Assembly (NCBI GenBank): GCA_001464625.1 | Contig: LNFJ01000171.1 | Span: 1 to 64,000 of the forward strand | Origin: Bacteroidia bacterium Ga0077558 | Lineage (GTDB): Bacteria > Bacteroidota > Bacteroidia > Chitinophagales > Chitinophagaceae | Direction of reading: 5' to 3' | DNA: 64,000 nt | Shown: positions 18,523-26,493 of the stretch, piece after piece | Numbering within the stretch: position 1 is the stretch's first letter | Layout: each line of letters begins with the position of its first letter | The notes under the pieces: generated by a model | What the model saw: only the letters and a program-made list of their open reading frames with translations | Databases searched by the model: none | What the model was told of the DNA's origin: nothing | Program-made: the position numbers and the translations under genes

Positions 18523-19023
18523 ATGCCAAATACATACACACAATTATACATCCAATTTGTATTTGCTGTTAAATGGCGGGAAAGTCTTATTCAAACAGCA
18601 TGGAAAGATGAATTGTATAAATACATCACAGGCATTGTTCAAAATAATAAAAGTAAAATGCTGGCGATAAATGGGATGTCTGACCATATTCACATTTTCA
18701 TTGGTTACAAACCTTCTGTTCCAATTCCAAATTTAATAAAAGACATTAAAGTCGCCAGCAGTTTATGGATTAATGAAAGAAAACTGGCTATTGGAAAATT
18801 TAACTGGCAAGAAGGCTATGGTGCTTTCTCATATCGGTTACGGGATATTGACGAAATATGTAAATACATTCAAAATCAGGAATTACATCATCATAAGAAG
18901 ACTTTCAGGGAAGAATATATTGAGCTTTTAAAAGATTTTTCGGTAGAATACGAAGAAAAATATTTGTTTGAATTTTTCGATAATGTAAATTCAACTCCTA
19001 CGGAGTTGGGGAAACTTATTTAA
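18523..19023 (+). CDS. Y1 transposase (IS200/IS605 TnpA or REP-associated type)
   Basis: A 166-residue single-strand transposase. The HUH metal-binding motif is H55-I-H57 in MSDHIHIFIG, and the probable catalytic tyrosine is Tyr115 in CKYIQNQELHHHKKTF. The opening QLYIQFVFAVKWRE and GYGAFSYRL are typical of the family. It appears intact. No TnpB is adjacent, and it sits inside a set of short hairpins with a CTCC-TAC-GGAG core, as expected for IS200-like or REP-associated (RAYT) enzymes that cut at hairpins. It separates the aminotransferase from the transporter. Confidence 0.92.
   Translation: MPNTYTQLYIQFVFAVKWRESLIQTAWKDELYKYITGIVQNNKSKMLAINGMSDHIHIFIGYKPSVPIPNLIKDIKVASSLWINERKLAIGKFNWQEGYGAFSYRLRDIDEICKYIQNQELHHHKKTFREEYIELLKDFSVEYEEKYLFEFFDNVNSTPTELGKLI
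18992..19008. repeat. REP-like hairpin inside the transposase 3' end
   Basis: Perfect 7-bp stem CAACTCC / GGAGTTG with loop TAC, located in the last codons of the transposase gene and encoding part of its STPTELG tail. It is inverted relative to hairpins 3 and 4. Confidence 0.75.
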
Positions 19024-19088
19024 ACAATAATCTATAATGATTTGTCCCTTACGGAGATTATTGAACCCGAAAATTTTTAAAATACTGA

Positions 19089-20582
19089 ATGAGAAAGGAT
19101 AGCATCAAAATATCGGAGTCTGAGAACCCTCCTTCGGAGGGCAGGGAGGCCTCGTCCTCTCTCATCAACGAAGACCTCGCCCCTGTTCCACCTTCCAAAC
19201 GAACATGGGGTACCTGGAACTATGCAGCTTTATGGATCAGTATGAGTCTTTGCATTCCTACTTATACCATGGCCAGCTCCATGATAAATAATGGAATGAG
19301 CTGGTGGCAGGCAGTGCTGACAATTTTTATTGGTAATGCAATTGTATTAGTACCTATGTTATTGAACGGACATGCAGGTGCTAAGTATGGAATACCCTTT
19401 CCTGTTTTTGCAAGAGCAAGTTTTGGAATAAAGGGTGCGAACATTCCGGCGATGTTGCGGGCAATAGTAGCTTGTGGTTGGTTTGGTATTCAAACATGGA
19501 TTGGCGGCGAATCACTCTATCATTTAATAAGAACCTGGAACCCATCGTTGGCAGAAATTGACACGACTTCTCTTTTTCCACAAGCATTACCTATGGTATG
19601 CTTCGGCATTTTTTGGTTGCTGAATATGTTTATCATTTACAAAGGAGTAGAAAGCATTCGAAAATTATTGGTATTTAAAGCAATCTTTCTACCTATTGCA
19701 GCCATTGCATTATTTTGTTGGGCAGTTATTGCAGCAAAGGGTTTAGGGCCGATATTACGAGAGCCATCAAAATTTACCGATAGTGCATCGTTCTTTAAAT
19801 TTTTCTTTCCGGCATTAACAGCAGTAGTTGGTTTTTGGGCAACCCTTTCATTAAACATTCCTGACTTTACCCGATACTCAAAAAATCAGAAAGCACATAT
19901 CAAAGGTCAGGCAATCGGTCTCCCTCCTTCTATGACACTATTTGCATTTGTTGGAGTGGTTGTCACTTCTGCATCAGCCATTATCTATGGAAGTCCGGAA
20001 TGGGATCCGGTGAAATTGGCGAGTCATTTCAACAGTAAACTGATGGTAACATTTGCTATGATCGGAATTATCATTTCCACCTTAGCAACTAATATTGCTG
20101 CAAACATTGTAAGTCCTGCCAATGATTTTTCCAATTTATCTCCTTCAAAAATAAATTTCAAAACTGGCGGCTATATCACCGGCATAATCGGAATATTAAT
20201 TTTCCCCTGGAAGTTAATGGCCGACCCCAATGGCTACATCTTTACCTGGCTTATTGCTTATTCAAGTTTACTCGGTCCTATAGGCGGCATCATGATTGTT
20301 GATTATTATTTCATTCGAAAAAAAGAATTGGTTGTTGATGAGTTGTATCAACACACAGGCCGTTATAAATTTTCCAATGGATTCAATCCAATTGCCATCA
20401 TTGCATTATTGACTGGAATTTTACCGAATGTGCCGGGCTTTCTATTGAATATAAAAGTTGTAGGTGCCGATGCGATGCCGACATGGATAAATGAATTATA
20501 TCATTATGCATGGTTCGTTGGATTTTTTGTAAGTGGTTTAGTATATTGGATATTAATGAAAAACAGAAATTATGTTGTATGA
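19089..20582 (+). CDS. NCS1-family nucleobase:cation symporter
   Basis: A 497-residue membrane protein with about 12 transmembrane helices. NCS1 signatures are RTWGTWNYAALWISMSLCIP at helix 1, FGIKGANIPAMLRAIVACGW and WFGIQTWIGGES at helix 3, and SLNIPDFTRYSKNQ. The family imports uracil, thymine, allantoin or hydantoins; the surrounding genes point to uracil/thymine or a dihydropyrimidine. The first ~30 residues are unlike other family members and contain codons from a CCCTCC / GGAGGG hairpin (19127-19141), so the N terminus seems to have absorbed a repeat. No other start keeps helix 1 intact. Confidence 0.9.
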   Translation: MRKDSIKISESENPPSEGREASSSLINEDLAPVPPSKRTWGTWNYAALWISMSLCIPTYTMASSMINNGMSWWQAVLTIFIGNAIVLVPMLLNGHAGAKYGIPFPVFARASFGIKGANIPAMLRAIVACGWFGIQTWIGGESLYHLIRTWNPSLAEIDTTSLFPQALPMVCFGIFWLLNMFIIYKGVESIRKLLVFKAIFLPIAAIALFCWAVIAAKGLGPILREPSKFTDSASFFKFFFPALTAVVGFWATLSLNIPDFTRYSKNQKAHIKGQAIGLPPSMTLFAFVGVVVTSASAIIYGSPEWDPVKLASHFNSKLMVTFAMIGIIISTLATNIAANIVSPANDFSNLSPSKINFKTGGYITGIIGILIFPWKLMADPNGYIFTWLIAYSSLLGPIGGIMIVDYYFIRKKELVVDELYQHTGRYKFSNGFNPIAIIALLTGILPNVPGFLLNIKVVGADAMPTWINELYHYAWFVGFFVSGLVYWILMKNRNYVV

Positions 20583-20590
20583 TAAATTTT

Positions 20591-20637
20591 GAATGCTGAA
20601 TGGCTTTGACTCATTCAATATTCATCATTCAACATTC
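20591..20637. repeat. Inverted repeat between the transporter and dihydropyrimidinase genes
   Basis: GAATGCTGAATG faces CATTCAACATTC with one mismatch. A closely similar hairpin precedes preT (23344-23398). It lies in the 75-base leader of the dihydropyrimidinase gene. Confidence 0.55.
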
Positions 20638-20657
20638 AACATTTAAAATAATAAGAA

Positions 20658-22037
20658 ATGAGTATTCTAATAAAAAACGGAAGGATTGTTACAGCTACCG
20701 ATGATTATGTAGCTGATATTCTTATCGATGGAGAAACCATAAAAGCCATCGGTAAAGATTTAGCTGTTAAAGCCAATAAAGAAATTGATGCCACCGGCAA
20801 ATTAATTTTCCCTGGCGGTATCGACCCACATGTGCATTTAGACATGCCTTTCATGGGCACTTACAGCAGCGATAATTATGAGACCGGCACAAGAGCAGCT
20901 TTGTTCGGTGGCACTACGATGGTGATTGATTTCATTTTACAGAAACAGGGCAACTCCCTTCGTTCTGCGCTGGAAGAATGGAAAGGAAGAAGTGATAATA
21001 ATTGTGTGGGTGATTACAGTTTCCACATGGCTGTTACAGATTTTAATGACGATACAAAAAAAGAAATTCAGGAGATGATTGAGAAGGAAGGCATCACTTC
21101 TTTCAAAACATTTATGGCCTACAAAGGTGCTCTGATGATTGATGACCGGCAGATGATTGGACTAATGGAAGAAGTAAAGAAACATGGTGGCTTAATAAAT
21201 GTACATGCGACTAATGGAGATATGATTGACTACTTAATTGCCAAACACCGTGGCGAAGGAAAACTATCTCCGTTGTATCATTATCTCTCTCAACCAGATG
21301 TTACTGAAGCGGAAGCATCCGAACGTTTTGTTGACATGAGTAACTATACTGGCTGTCCCGGTTACATTGTCCATCTTACCTGTGAAGGTGCATTGAATGC
21401 TGTTCGCAATGCAACGAAAAGAAATCAAAAAGTATTTGTAGAAACCTGTATACAATATTTAATCCTTGATGCTTCGCTGTATGAAAAGGAAGATGGAGCC
21501 AAATGGGTAATGAGTCCGCCGCTCAGAGAAAAGAAAGACCAGGCAACACTATGGGCGGGAATCAATCAAGGCCTGGTGCAGGTGGTTGCCACCGACCACT
21601 GCCCTTTTATGTGGGAGCAAAAATTAATGGGCAAGGATGATTTCTCTAAAATTCCTAACGGTCATCCTGCCATTGAAAACAGGATGGAATTATTATATAG
21701 CGAAGGAGTACACAAAGGAAAAATTACGTTGAATAAATATGTAGAAGTAGCTTGTACCAATCCTGCAAAAATCTTCGGCATGTTTCCACAAAAAGGAACT
21801 ATTGCAGTGGGAAGTGATGCTGATATCGTCATCTTCGACCCGAGTGAGAAACATACATTGTCAGCAAAAACTCATCACATGAATGTTGATTATAGCGGCT
21901 ATGAAGGATGGGAACTAACCGGAAAAGTGAAAACTGTTTTATTGAGAGGACAGGTTGCTATTGAAAATAATAATTGTGTAATCGAAAAAGGTTTTGGTAA
22001 ATTCATAAAGAGAAATAAAGTTTCTTCGATAGTTTAG
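20658..22037 (+). CDS. hydA: Dihydropyrimidinase (D-hydantoinase type)
   Basis: A 459-residue amidohydrolase that opens dihydrouracil or dihydrothymine to the N-carbamoyl-beta-amino acid. Metal ligands are visible: H58 and H60 (PHVHLD), the carboxylated Lys159 in FMAYKG, His in INVHATNGD, His in YIVHLTCEG, and Asp in VATDHCPF. Length and motif order match the cyclic-amidohydrolase family of dihydropyrimidinases. Downstream genes for the carbamoyl-beta-alanine hydrolase and preT/preA fix the pathway. A repeat carrying AATTAAGAGTT starts in its stop codon. Confidence 0.93.
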   Translation: MSILIKNGRIVTATDDYVADILIDGETIKAIGKDLAVKANKEIDATGKLIFPGGIDPHVHLDMPFMGTYSSDNYETGTRAALFGGTTMVIDFILQKQGNSLRSALEEWKGRSDNNCVGDYSFHMAVTDFNDDTKKEIQEMIEKEGITSFKTFMAYKGALMIDDRQMIGLMEEVKKHGGLINVHATNGDMIDYLIAKHRGEGKLSPLYHYLSQPDVTEAEASERFVDMSNYTGCPGYIVHLTCEGALNAVRNATKRNQKVFVETCIQYLILDASLYEKEDGAKWVMSPPLREKKDQATLWAGINQGLVQVVATDHCPFMWEQKLMGKDDFSKIPNGHPAIENRMELLYSEGVHKGKITLNKYVEVACTNPAKIFGMFPQKGTIAVGSDADIVIFDPSEKHTLSAKTHHMNVDYSGYEGWELTGKVKTVLLRGQVAIENNNCVIEKGFGKFIKRNKVSSIV

Positions 22038-22060
22038 AATTAAGAGTTTAGAGTTATGAG
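22035..22060. repeat. AATTAAGAGTT-type intergenic repeat, copy a
   Basis: TAGAATTAAGAGTT followed by TAGAGTTATGAG. The TAGAATTAAGAGTT core recurs inverted at 22437-22470 and in direct orientation at 25013-25026. Here it supplies both the hydA stop codon and the ATG of the IVP pseudogene. Confidence 0.6.
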
Positions 22061-22445
22061 TAATACCCAAAAAAGTGAAAGTATTATTGCAAATAAAGCT
22101 TATTCATTTGCTTTAGAAATTATAGCTCTTTATAAACAATTAATTTCTGAAAAGAAAGAGTTTGTATTATCAAAACAGATACTTCGTTCTGGAACTTCAA
22201 TCGGGGCAAATGTGAACGAAGCCTTGTCGGCTCAATCTAAACGGGATTTTGTACACAAACTCAGTATTTCATTAAAAGAAGCCAGAGAAACAAACTAATG
22301 GTTAAATTTATTAAAGGACAGTGATTATATTAATGAAGCATTGTTTAACAAACTAAACGAAAAGTGCAGTGAAATAAATAAAATTTTAAGCAGTATAATT
22401 CTTACAACAAAACAAAAGTATTTTACTACAAAGCCTAATTCTTAA
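22056..22445 (+). pseudogene. Four-helix-bundle (23S rRNA IVP family) protein with internal stop
   Basis: The frame encodes the family hallmarks ANKAYSFALEIIALYKQL, SKQILRSGTSIGANVNEAL and LKEARETN. It then meets a TAA at 22296-22298 exactly where the family has a Tyr (ARETxYWL), and continues in frame with WLNLLKDSDYINEALFNKL to a stop at 22443-22445. Read through, it would be 129 residues, the usual full length. A single TAT/TAC to TAA change explains the break. The gene is framed by inverted AATTAAGAGTT repeats and interrupts the dihydropyrimidinase-nitrilase gene pair. Family function is not established. Confidence 0.85.
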
Positions 22446-22470
22446 CTCTTAATTCTAAACTCTCAACTCT
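22437..22470. repeat. AATTAAGAGTT-type intergenic repeat, copy b (inverted)
   Basis: AACTCTTAATTCTAAACTCT within a run of AACTCT units; the reverse complement contains TAGAATTAAGAGTT, identical to copies a and c. It begins at the end of the IVP pseudogene and ends 5 bases before the nitrilase ATG. Confidence 0.6.
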
Positions 22471-22475
22471 ATAAA

Positions 22476-23342
22476 ATGCCAAGAATCATCAAATCAGGTC
22501 TCATTCAAATGTCTTTGCCAAAAACAGAAGGCGAAGGAACGATTGCAGAAATTAAAGAAGCAATGGTACAAAAACATATTCCGCTAATTGAAGAAGCGGG
22601 AAAGAAAGGTGTGCAGATACTCTGCTTCCAGGAAATTTTCAATACACCATACTTCTGTCCCGGTCAAGATAAAGCCTGGTACGAAAGTGCAGAAACTGTC
22701 CCGGGCCCAACAATAGAAAGGATGCAGGAATATGCGAAGAAATATAATATGGTGATGATTGTGCCAGTATATGAAAAAGAACAGGCTGGCGTTTTATATA
22801 ATACAGCTGCCGTCATAGACGCTGACGGAACATATTTAGGCAAGTATAGAAAAAATCATATCCCACATACTTCAGGTTTCTGGGAAAAGTTTTTCTTTAA
22901 ACCCGGCAACTTAGGCTATCCTGTTTTTCAAACCAAGTATGCAAAGGTTGGTGTATACATTTGCTACGACCGTCACTTTCCCGATGGTGCCAGATGTTTG
23001 GGATTGAATGGTGCTGAGATAGTTTATAACCCTTCGGCAACGGTAGCTGGTCTATCTCAATACTTATGGAAATTGGAACAACCTGCTCATGCAGCAGCTA
23101 ATGGATATTTCATGGGTTGCATCAACAGGGTTGGTGAAGAAAAACCCTGGAACCTCGGTAAGTTTTACGGCACTTCTTATTTCGTTGATCCAAGAGGACA
23201 AATTTTTGCACAGGCCTCAGAAGATAATGATGAACTACTGATTGCAGATTTTGATTTGGATATGATTGAACAAGTAAGAAATGTGTGGCAATTTTTCAGA
23301 GACAGAAGACCGGAGACTTATGGCAAGCTTACTGAATTATGA
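22476..23342 (+). CDS. Nitrilase-superfamily hydrolase (probable beta-ureidopropionase)
   Basis: A 288-residue carbon-nitrogen hydrolase with the Glu-Lys-Cys triad in LCFQEIFNTPYF (Glu), KYRKNHIPH (Lys) and GVYICYDRHFPD (Cys). The family member next to dihydropyrimidinase and PreTA hydrolyses N-carbamoyl-beta-alanine (or its 2-methyl form) to the beta-amino acid, CO2 and ammonia. Substrate is therefore inferred from context; N-carbamoylputrescine amidase is the main alternative for such sequences. Confidence 0.87.
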   Translation: MPRIIKSGLIQMSLPKTEGEGTIAEIKEAMVQKHIPLIEEAGKKGVQILCFQEIFNTPYFCPGQDKAWYESAETVPGPTIERMQEYAKKYNMVMIVPVYEKEQAGVLYNTAAVIDADGTYLGKYRKNHIPHTSGFWEKFFFKPGNLGYPVFQTKYAKVGVYICYDRHFPDGARCLGLNGAEIVYNPSATVAGLSQYLWKLEQPAHAAANGYFMGCINRVGEEKPWNLGKFYGTSYFVDPRGQIFAQASEDNDELLIADFDLDMIEQVRNVWQFFRDRRPETYGKLTEL

Positions 23343-23343
23343 T

Positions 23344-23398
23344 GAATGTTGAATGATAAATGGTTTTCATTCAACTTTCAAAATTAAACATTCAACAT
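23344..23398. repeat. Alternative hairpins in the preT leader
   Basis: ATGTTGAATG (23346-23355) pairs perfectly with CATTCAACAT (23389-23398), ending one base before the preT ATG. The same left arm can instead pair with CATTCAAC at 23368-23375. The two hairpins exclude each other and the longer one would bury the ribosome-binding region. Similar sequence precedes the dihydropyrimidinase gene. Confidence 0.5.
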
Positions 23399-23399
23399 A

Positions 23400-24743
23400 A
23401 TGATTAAAAAGAACAGGTTATCCAGTGAGCAGTATGCTGAAAATTTTAGCGACATTCACCCGCCGTATGAAAACATAACAGCGGCCAAAGTGGATGCGAA
23501 TCGTTGTTTGTTTTGCTATGATGCACCTTGTATGAAGAGTTGTCCCACCAGCATTGATGTACCAAAATTCATTAAACAAATTGCAACAGAGAATATAAAA
23601 GGTTCTGCTAAAACAATTTTCTCTTCCAATATTATGGGAGCAGGTTGCAGCAAGGTTTGCCCCGTAGAAAAATTATGTGAAGGGGCTTGTGTATATAATT
23701 TACTGGAAGAAGAACCGATTCCCATTGCGAAATTGCAACGCTATTCTACAGAGAAAGCAATGGAGAATAAATGGCAGTTGTTTCAACGTAAAGCATCAAC
23801 AGGTAAGAAAGTAGCCATTGTTGGTGCAGGCCCTGCCGGACTAAGCTGTGCTCATACATTATCAAAAGAAGGTATAGATATAACGATTTACGAAAAGGAA
23901 AGTAAAGGCGGTGGCCTAATGACTTATGGAATTGCTGCCTATAAAGTAACACCGCAGTTTTGCGAAGATGAAGTGAACTATATTCTATCTATTGGTGGAA
24001 TAGAAGTTAAATACAACCAGGAATTAGGAAGAGATATCACACTGGCTCAATTGAAAAAAGAATACGATGCAGTTTATCTCGGCATTGGTGTTGGTGTAGC
24101 CCGGCAATTAGATATTCCGGGAGAAAAACTGGAAGGTGTTGTTGATGCTATTCAGTTTATCTATGATATCAGAGACAAAGGTTATCCATCCGTTCCTGTT
24201 GGCGATAAAGTAGCTGTGATCGGCATGGGCATGACCGCCATTGATGCAGCTACACAAGCCAAACGATTAGGTGCAAAAGAAGTAACCATGTTGTACAGAA
24301 GAACCGAAGCCGAAATGCCCTGCACAAAACATGAATTGGATATAGCTATGTTAGATGGCTGTAAAATCATCTGGCTAGCTGCACCGAAAGAAGTGAAAGG
24401 CTTGGATGGAAAAGTAACTGAGCTTGTATATAGTAAAATGCAATTAGGCGAACCCGATGCAAGCGGTCGCCGCTCCCCTGTTGATACGGGAGAAACATTT
24501 TCATTGGAAGTAGATATGGTTATCAAAGCAGCAGGACAAACGCCGTTTGAAAATTTAATTGCTGAATTAAAAATCGCAAATTCAAAAGGGAAAATTATTA
24601 TTGACAATAATTGCGCAACCAATATTCAAGGAGTATTAGCTGGTGGCGATGCAGTGAATGGTGGTAAGGAAGTAGTGGATGCCGTTCAGGCGGGAAAAGA
24701 TGGGGCGAAGGCGATACTAAAATTTCTTGGATTTAACATGTGA
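23400..24743 (+). CDS. preT: NAD-dependent dihydropyrimidine dehydrogenase, PreT subunit
   Basis: A 447-residue GltD-like flavoprotein. The N-terminal Fe-S domain has cysteines in CLFCYDAPCMKSCPTSIDVP and GAGCSKVCPVEKLCEGACVY. An FAD Rossmann fold follows (AIVGAGPAGLSCAHTLSKEG), then a second nucleotide fold (VAVIGMGMTAIDAATQAKR) and the C-terminal FAD contact VLAGGDAVNGGKEVVDAV. With PreA it reduces uracil/thymine to the 5,6-dihydro form using NADH. A repeat-rich 343-base stretch separates it from preA. Confidence 0.92.
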   Translation: MIKKNRLSSEQYAENFSDIHPPYENITAAKVDANRCLFCYDAPCMKSCPTSIDVPKFIKQIATENIKGSAKTIFSSNIMGAGCSKVCPVEKLCEGACVYNLLEEEPIPIAKLQRYSTEKAMENKWQLFQRKASTGKKVAIVGAGPAGLSCAHTLSKEGIDITIYEKESKGGGLMTYGIAAYKVTPQFCEDEVNYILSIGGIEVKYNQELGRDITLAQLKKEYDAVYLGIGVGVARQLDIPGEKLEGVVDAIQFIYDIRDKGYPSVPVGDKVAVIGMGMTAIDAATQAKRLGAKEVTMLYRRTEAEMPCTKHELDIAMLDGCKIIWLAAPKEVKGLDGKVTELVYSKMQLGEPDASGRRSPVDTGETFSLEVDMVIKAAGQTPFENLIAELKIANSKGKIIIDNNCATNIQGVLAGGDAVNGGKEVVDAVQAGKDGAKAILKFLGFNM

Positions 24744-24758
24744 TTGGTGCTATTACCT

Positions 24759-24927
24759 GACCCACCCCTTTTGGAAAGTTCTTTATTAATAAAAACTGCG
24801 GCCCCTCCCGGGAGGGGATGAAGCTCACTTAAATTTAGCAGCAAAGAAGCCATGTACTATAAGGTACATCCCCTCCTCGGAGGGGCGGATTGAGGAAAAC
24901 ATTTTTCTTTAGTGAATTGGGGTGGGT
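24759..24927. mobile_element. MITE-like element between preT and preA
   Basis: This covers much of the 343-base gene-free stretch before preA. The ends are inverted (ACCCACCCC at 24760-24768 and GGGGTGGGT at 24919-24927). Inside are two strong palindromes, CCCCTCCC / GGGAGGGG at 24802-24817 and CCCCTCC / GGAGGGG at 24870-24885, and ATGTAC / GTACAT at 24853-24868. It has no reading frame of note. The structure is that of a small non-autonomous element or composite repeat. No target-site duplication was established. Confidence 0.5.
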
Positions 24928-24956
24928 TGCTGCCCAAAGAACAAAAAGATGAATGG

Positions 24957-25000
24957 TGCGACGCAACAGACGATGCCATGAAAAACTATAGCTGGGCTAA
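24957..25000 (-). repeat. Dispersed repeat, copy 3 (minus orientation)
   Basis: TGCGACGCAACAGACGATG followed by CCATGAAAAACTATAGCTGG and GCTAA. Read on the minus strand its GTTTTTCATGGCATCGTCTG run matches copy 1 exactly. Confidence 0.82.
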
Positions 25001-25012
25001 AAATTAATAATG

Positions 25013-25080
25013 TAGAATTAAGAGTTATGAATAAAATACAAACAGCCTAACTCTAAATTCTTAACTCTAAACTCATAACT
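25013..25080. repeat. AATTAAGAGTT-type intergenic repeat, copy c, with hairpin
   Basis: Begins with the shared TAGAATTAAGAGTT core. AGTTATGA (25023-25030) pairs with TCATAACT (25073-25080), the latter ending just before the preA leader. The right arm consists of AACTCTAAA/TTCTTAACTC units as in copy b. Confidence 0.55.
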
Positions 25081-25086
25081 AAAAAC

Positions 25087-26355
25087 ATGGCAAACATTAA
25101 TTCAACCTTCCTCGGCATCCACTCCCCTAACCCATTTTGGTTAGCAAGTGCCCCGCCTACGGATAAAAAATATAATGTACTCCGTGCATTCGAAGCCGGC
25201 TGGGGCGGTGTGGTTTGGAAGACGTTGGGCAGCCAGGTAAAAAATGTTTCCTCCAGGTATTCAGCTGTTGATTTTGGCGGACAACGGGTAATGGGTTTTA
25301 ATAATATTGAATTAATTAGTGACAGGCCATTAGATATAAACCTGAAAGAGATTGCAGAGTGTGTAAAGTTATTTCCTGACAGGGCCATGATTGTTTCATT
25401 GATGGCAGATAACGATAAAAAGAGTTGGCATGAGTTAATAAAAAAAGTAGAAGACACCGGCGCACATGGATTGGAATTAAATTTTGGTTGCCCGCATGGC
25501 ATGACGGAAAGAGGCATGGGTGCCGCCGTTGGGCAAGACCCGGAAATTGCCTGCATGGTAGTAGAATGGGTGATGGAAGTCGCTACCCTTCCGGTGATTA
25601 CGAAACTCACTCCCAATGTTCACTCCGTTGTACCAACGGGCCGTTCGGTGGTGAAGGCCGGAACAAATGCGTTGTCATTAATTAATACCATACAATCCGT
25701 AACAGGTATTGATTTGGATACATTGGTGCCGAATCCTTATGTCGCTGGCAAATCAGTGTTTGGTGGTTATTGCGGCCCGGCCGTAAAACCAATCGCTTTA
25801 AAAATGCTCACCACCATTGCACAGGATGAGTTGACAAAGAAAGTGCCCATCTCTGGCATTGGCGGTATAAGCACCTGGAAAGATGCCGTGGAATTTATGT
25901 TACTTGGTGCCAGTAATGTGCAGGTGTGTACCGCTGCCATGAAACATGGTTTCCGCATTGTAGAAGATATGTGCGAAGGGCTCAACAACTGGATGGATGA
26001 AAAAGGATTTAAAACCCTCGATGATTTCATTGGCAAATCAGTTGACACCATCACCCACTGGGAAGACCTTGACATCAACTATCACCACATTGCCAAAATA
26101 AACCAGGATAAATGTATTCACTGCGGACTTTGTTATATTGCTTGTGAAGACACCTCGCACCAGTCCATCAATCTTGAATACGGAAAGCCATACAACAAAT
26201 ACACCATTAAAGAAGAAGAATGTGTAGGCTGCAATCTTTGCCAATTAGTTTGCCCGGTTGATGATTGTATTACGATGGAAGAACACCGGGTGGCGCCGGA
26301 GTATGTGAATTGGATTGAATGGCAGAAAAGAGGGTTGCCGTTGAATGACCATTAG
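25087..26355 (+). CDS. preA: NAD-dependent dihydropyrimidine dehydrogenase, PreA subunit
   Basis: A 422-residue protein: an FMN-binding dihydroorotate-dehydrogenase-like barrel (FLGIHSPNPFWLASAPPTD, LNFGCPHGMTERGMG with the catalytic-loop Cys, SGIGGISTWKDAVEFMLLGA) and a C-terminal domain with two 4Fe-4S motifs (CIHCGLCYIAC and CVGCNLCQLVCPVDDC). It carries the pyrimidine-reducing site fed with electrons by PreT. The stop codon lies inside copy 4 of the dispersed repeat. Confidence 0.93.
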   Translation: MANINSTFLGIHSPNPFWLASAPPTDKKYNVLRAFEAGWGGVVWKTLGSQVKNVSSRYSAVDFGGQRVMGFNNIELISDRPLDINLKEIAECVKLFPDRAMIVSLMADNDKKSWHELIKKVEDTGAHGLELNFGCPHGMTERGMGAAVGQDPEIACMVVEWVMEVATLPVITKLTPNVHSVVPTGRSVVKAGTNALSLINTIQSVTGIDLDTLVPNPYVAGKSVFGGYCGPAVKPIALKMLTTIAQDELTKKVPISGIGGISTWKDAVEFMLLGASNVQVCTAAMKHGFRIVEDMCEGLNNWMDEKGFKTLDDFIGKSVDTITHWEDLDINYHHIAKINQDKCIHCGLCYIACEDTSHQSINLEYGKPYNKYTIKEEECVGCNLCQLVCPVDDCITMEEHRVAPEYVNWIEWQKRGLPLNDH

Positions 26356-26400
26356 CCCGGCTGTAGTACTACTATCATCGTCTGTTGCGTCGCACTCTTC
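26352..26400 (+). repeat. Dispersed repeat, copy 4 (plus orientation)
   Basis: TTAGCCCGGCTGTAGTACTA leading into CATCGTCTGTTGCGTCGCA and CTCTTC. It starts within the preA stop codon. With copy 3 it frames preA in inverted orientation, as copies 1 and 2 frame the 15018 gene. Confidence 0.82.
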
Positions 26401-26493
26401 ATCGTTCGGTAATTCTATTGAGCAATTGCGAATACTCACTTTCTTATTTTGAAGTATCTTTAATTTGAAAATGTTGTTGCAAAGAGAATTTAA

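Noticed and set aside
22056-22298. An intact 80-residue protein
   Set aside because: The family continues in frame after the stop, so this is the truncated part of a pseudogene rather than a genuine small protein.
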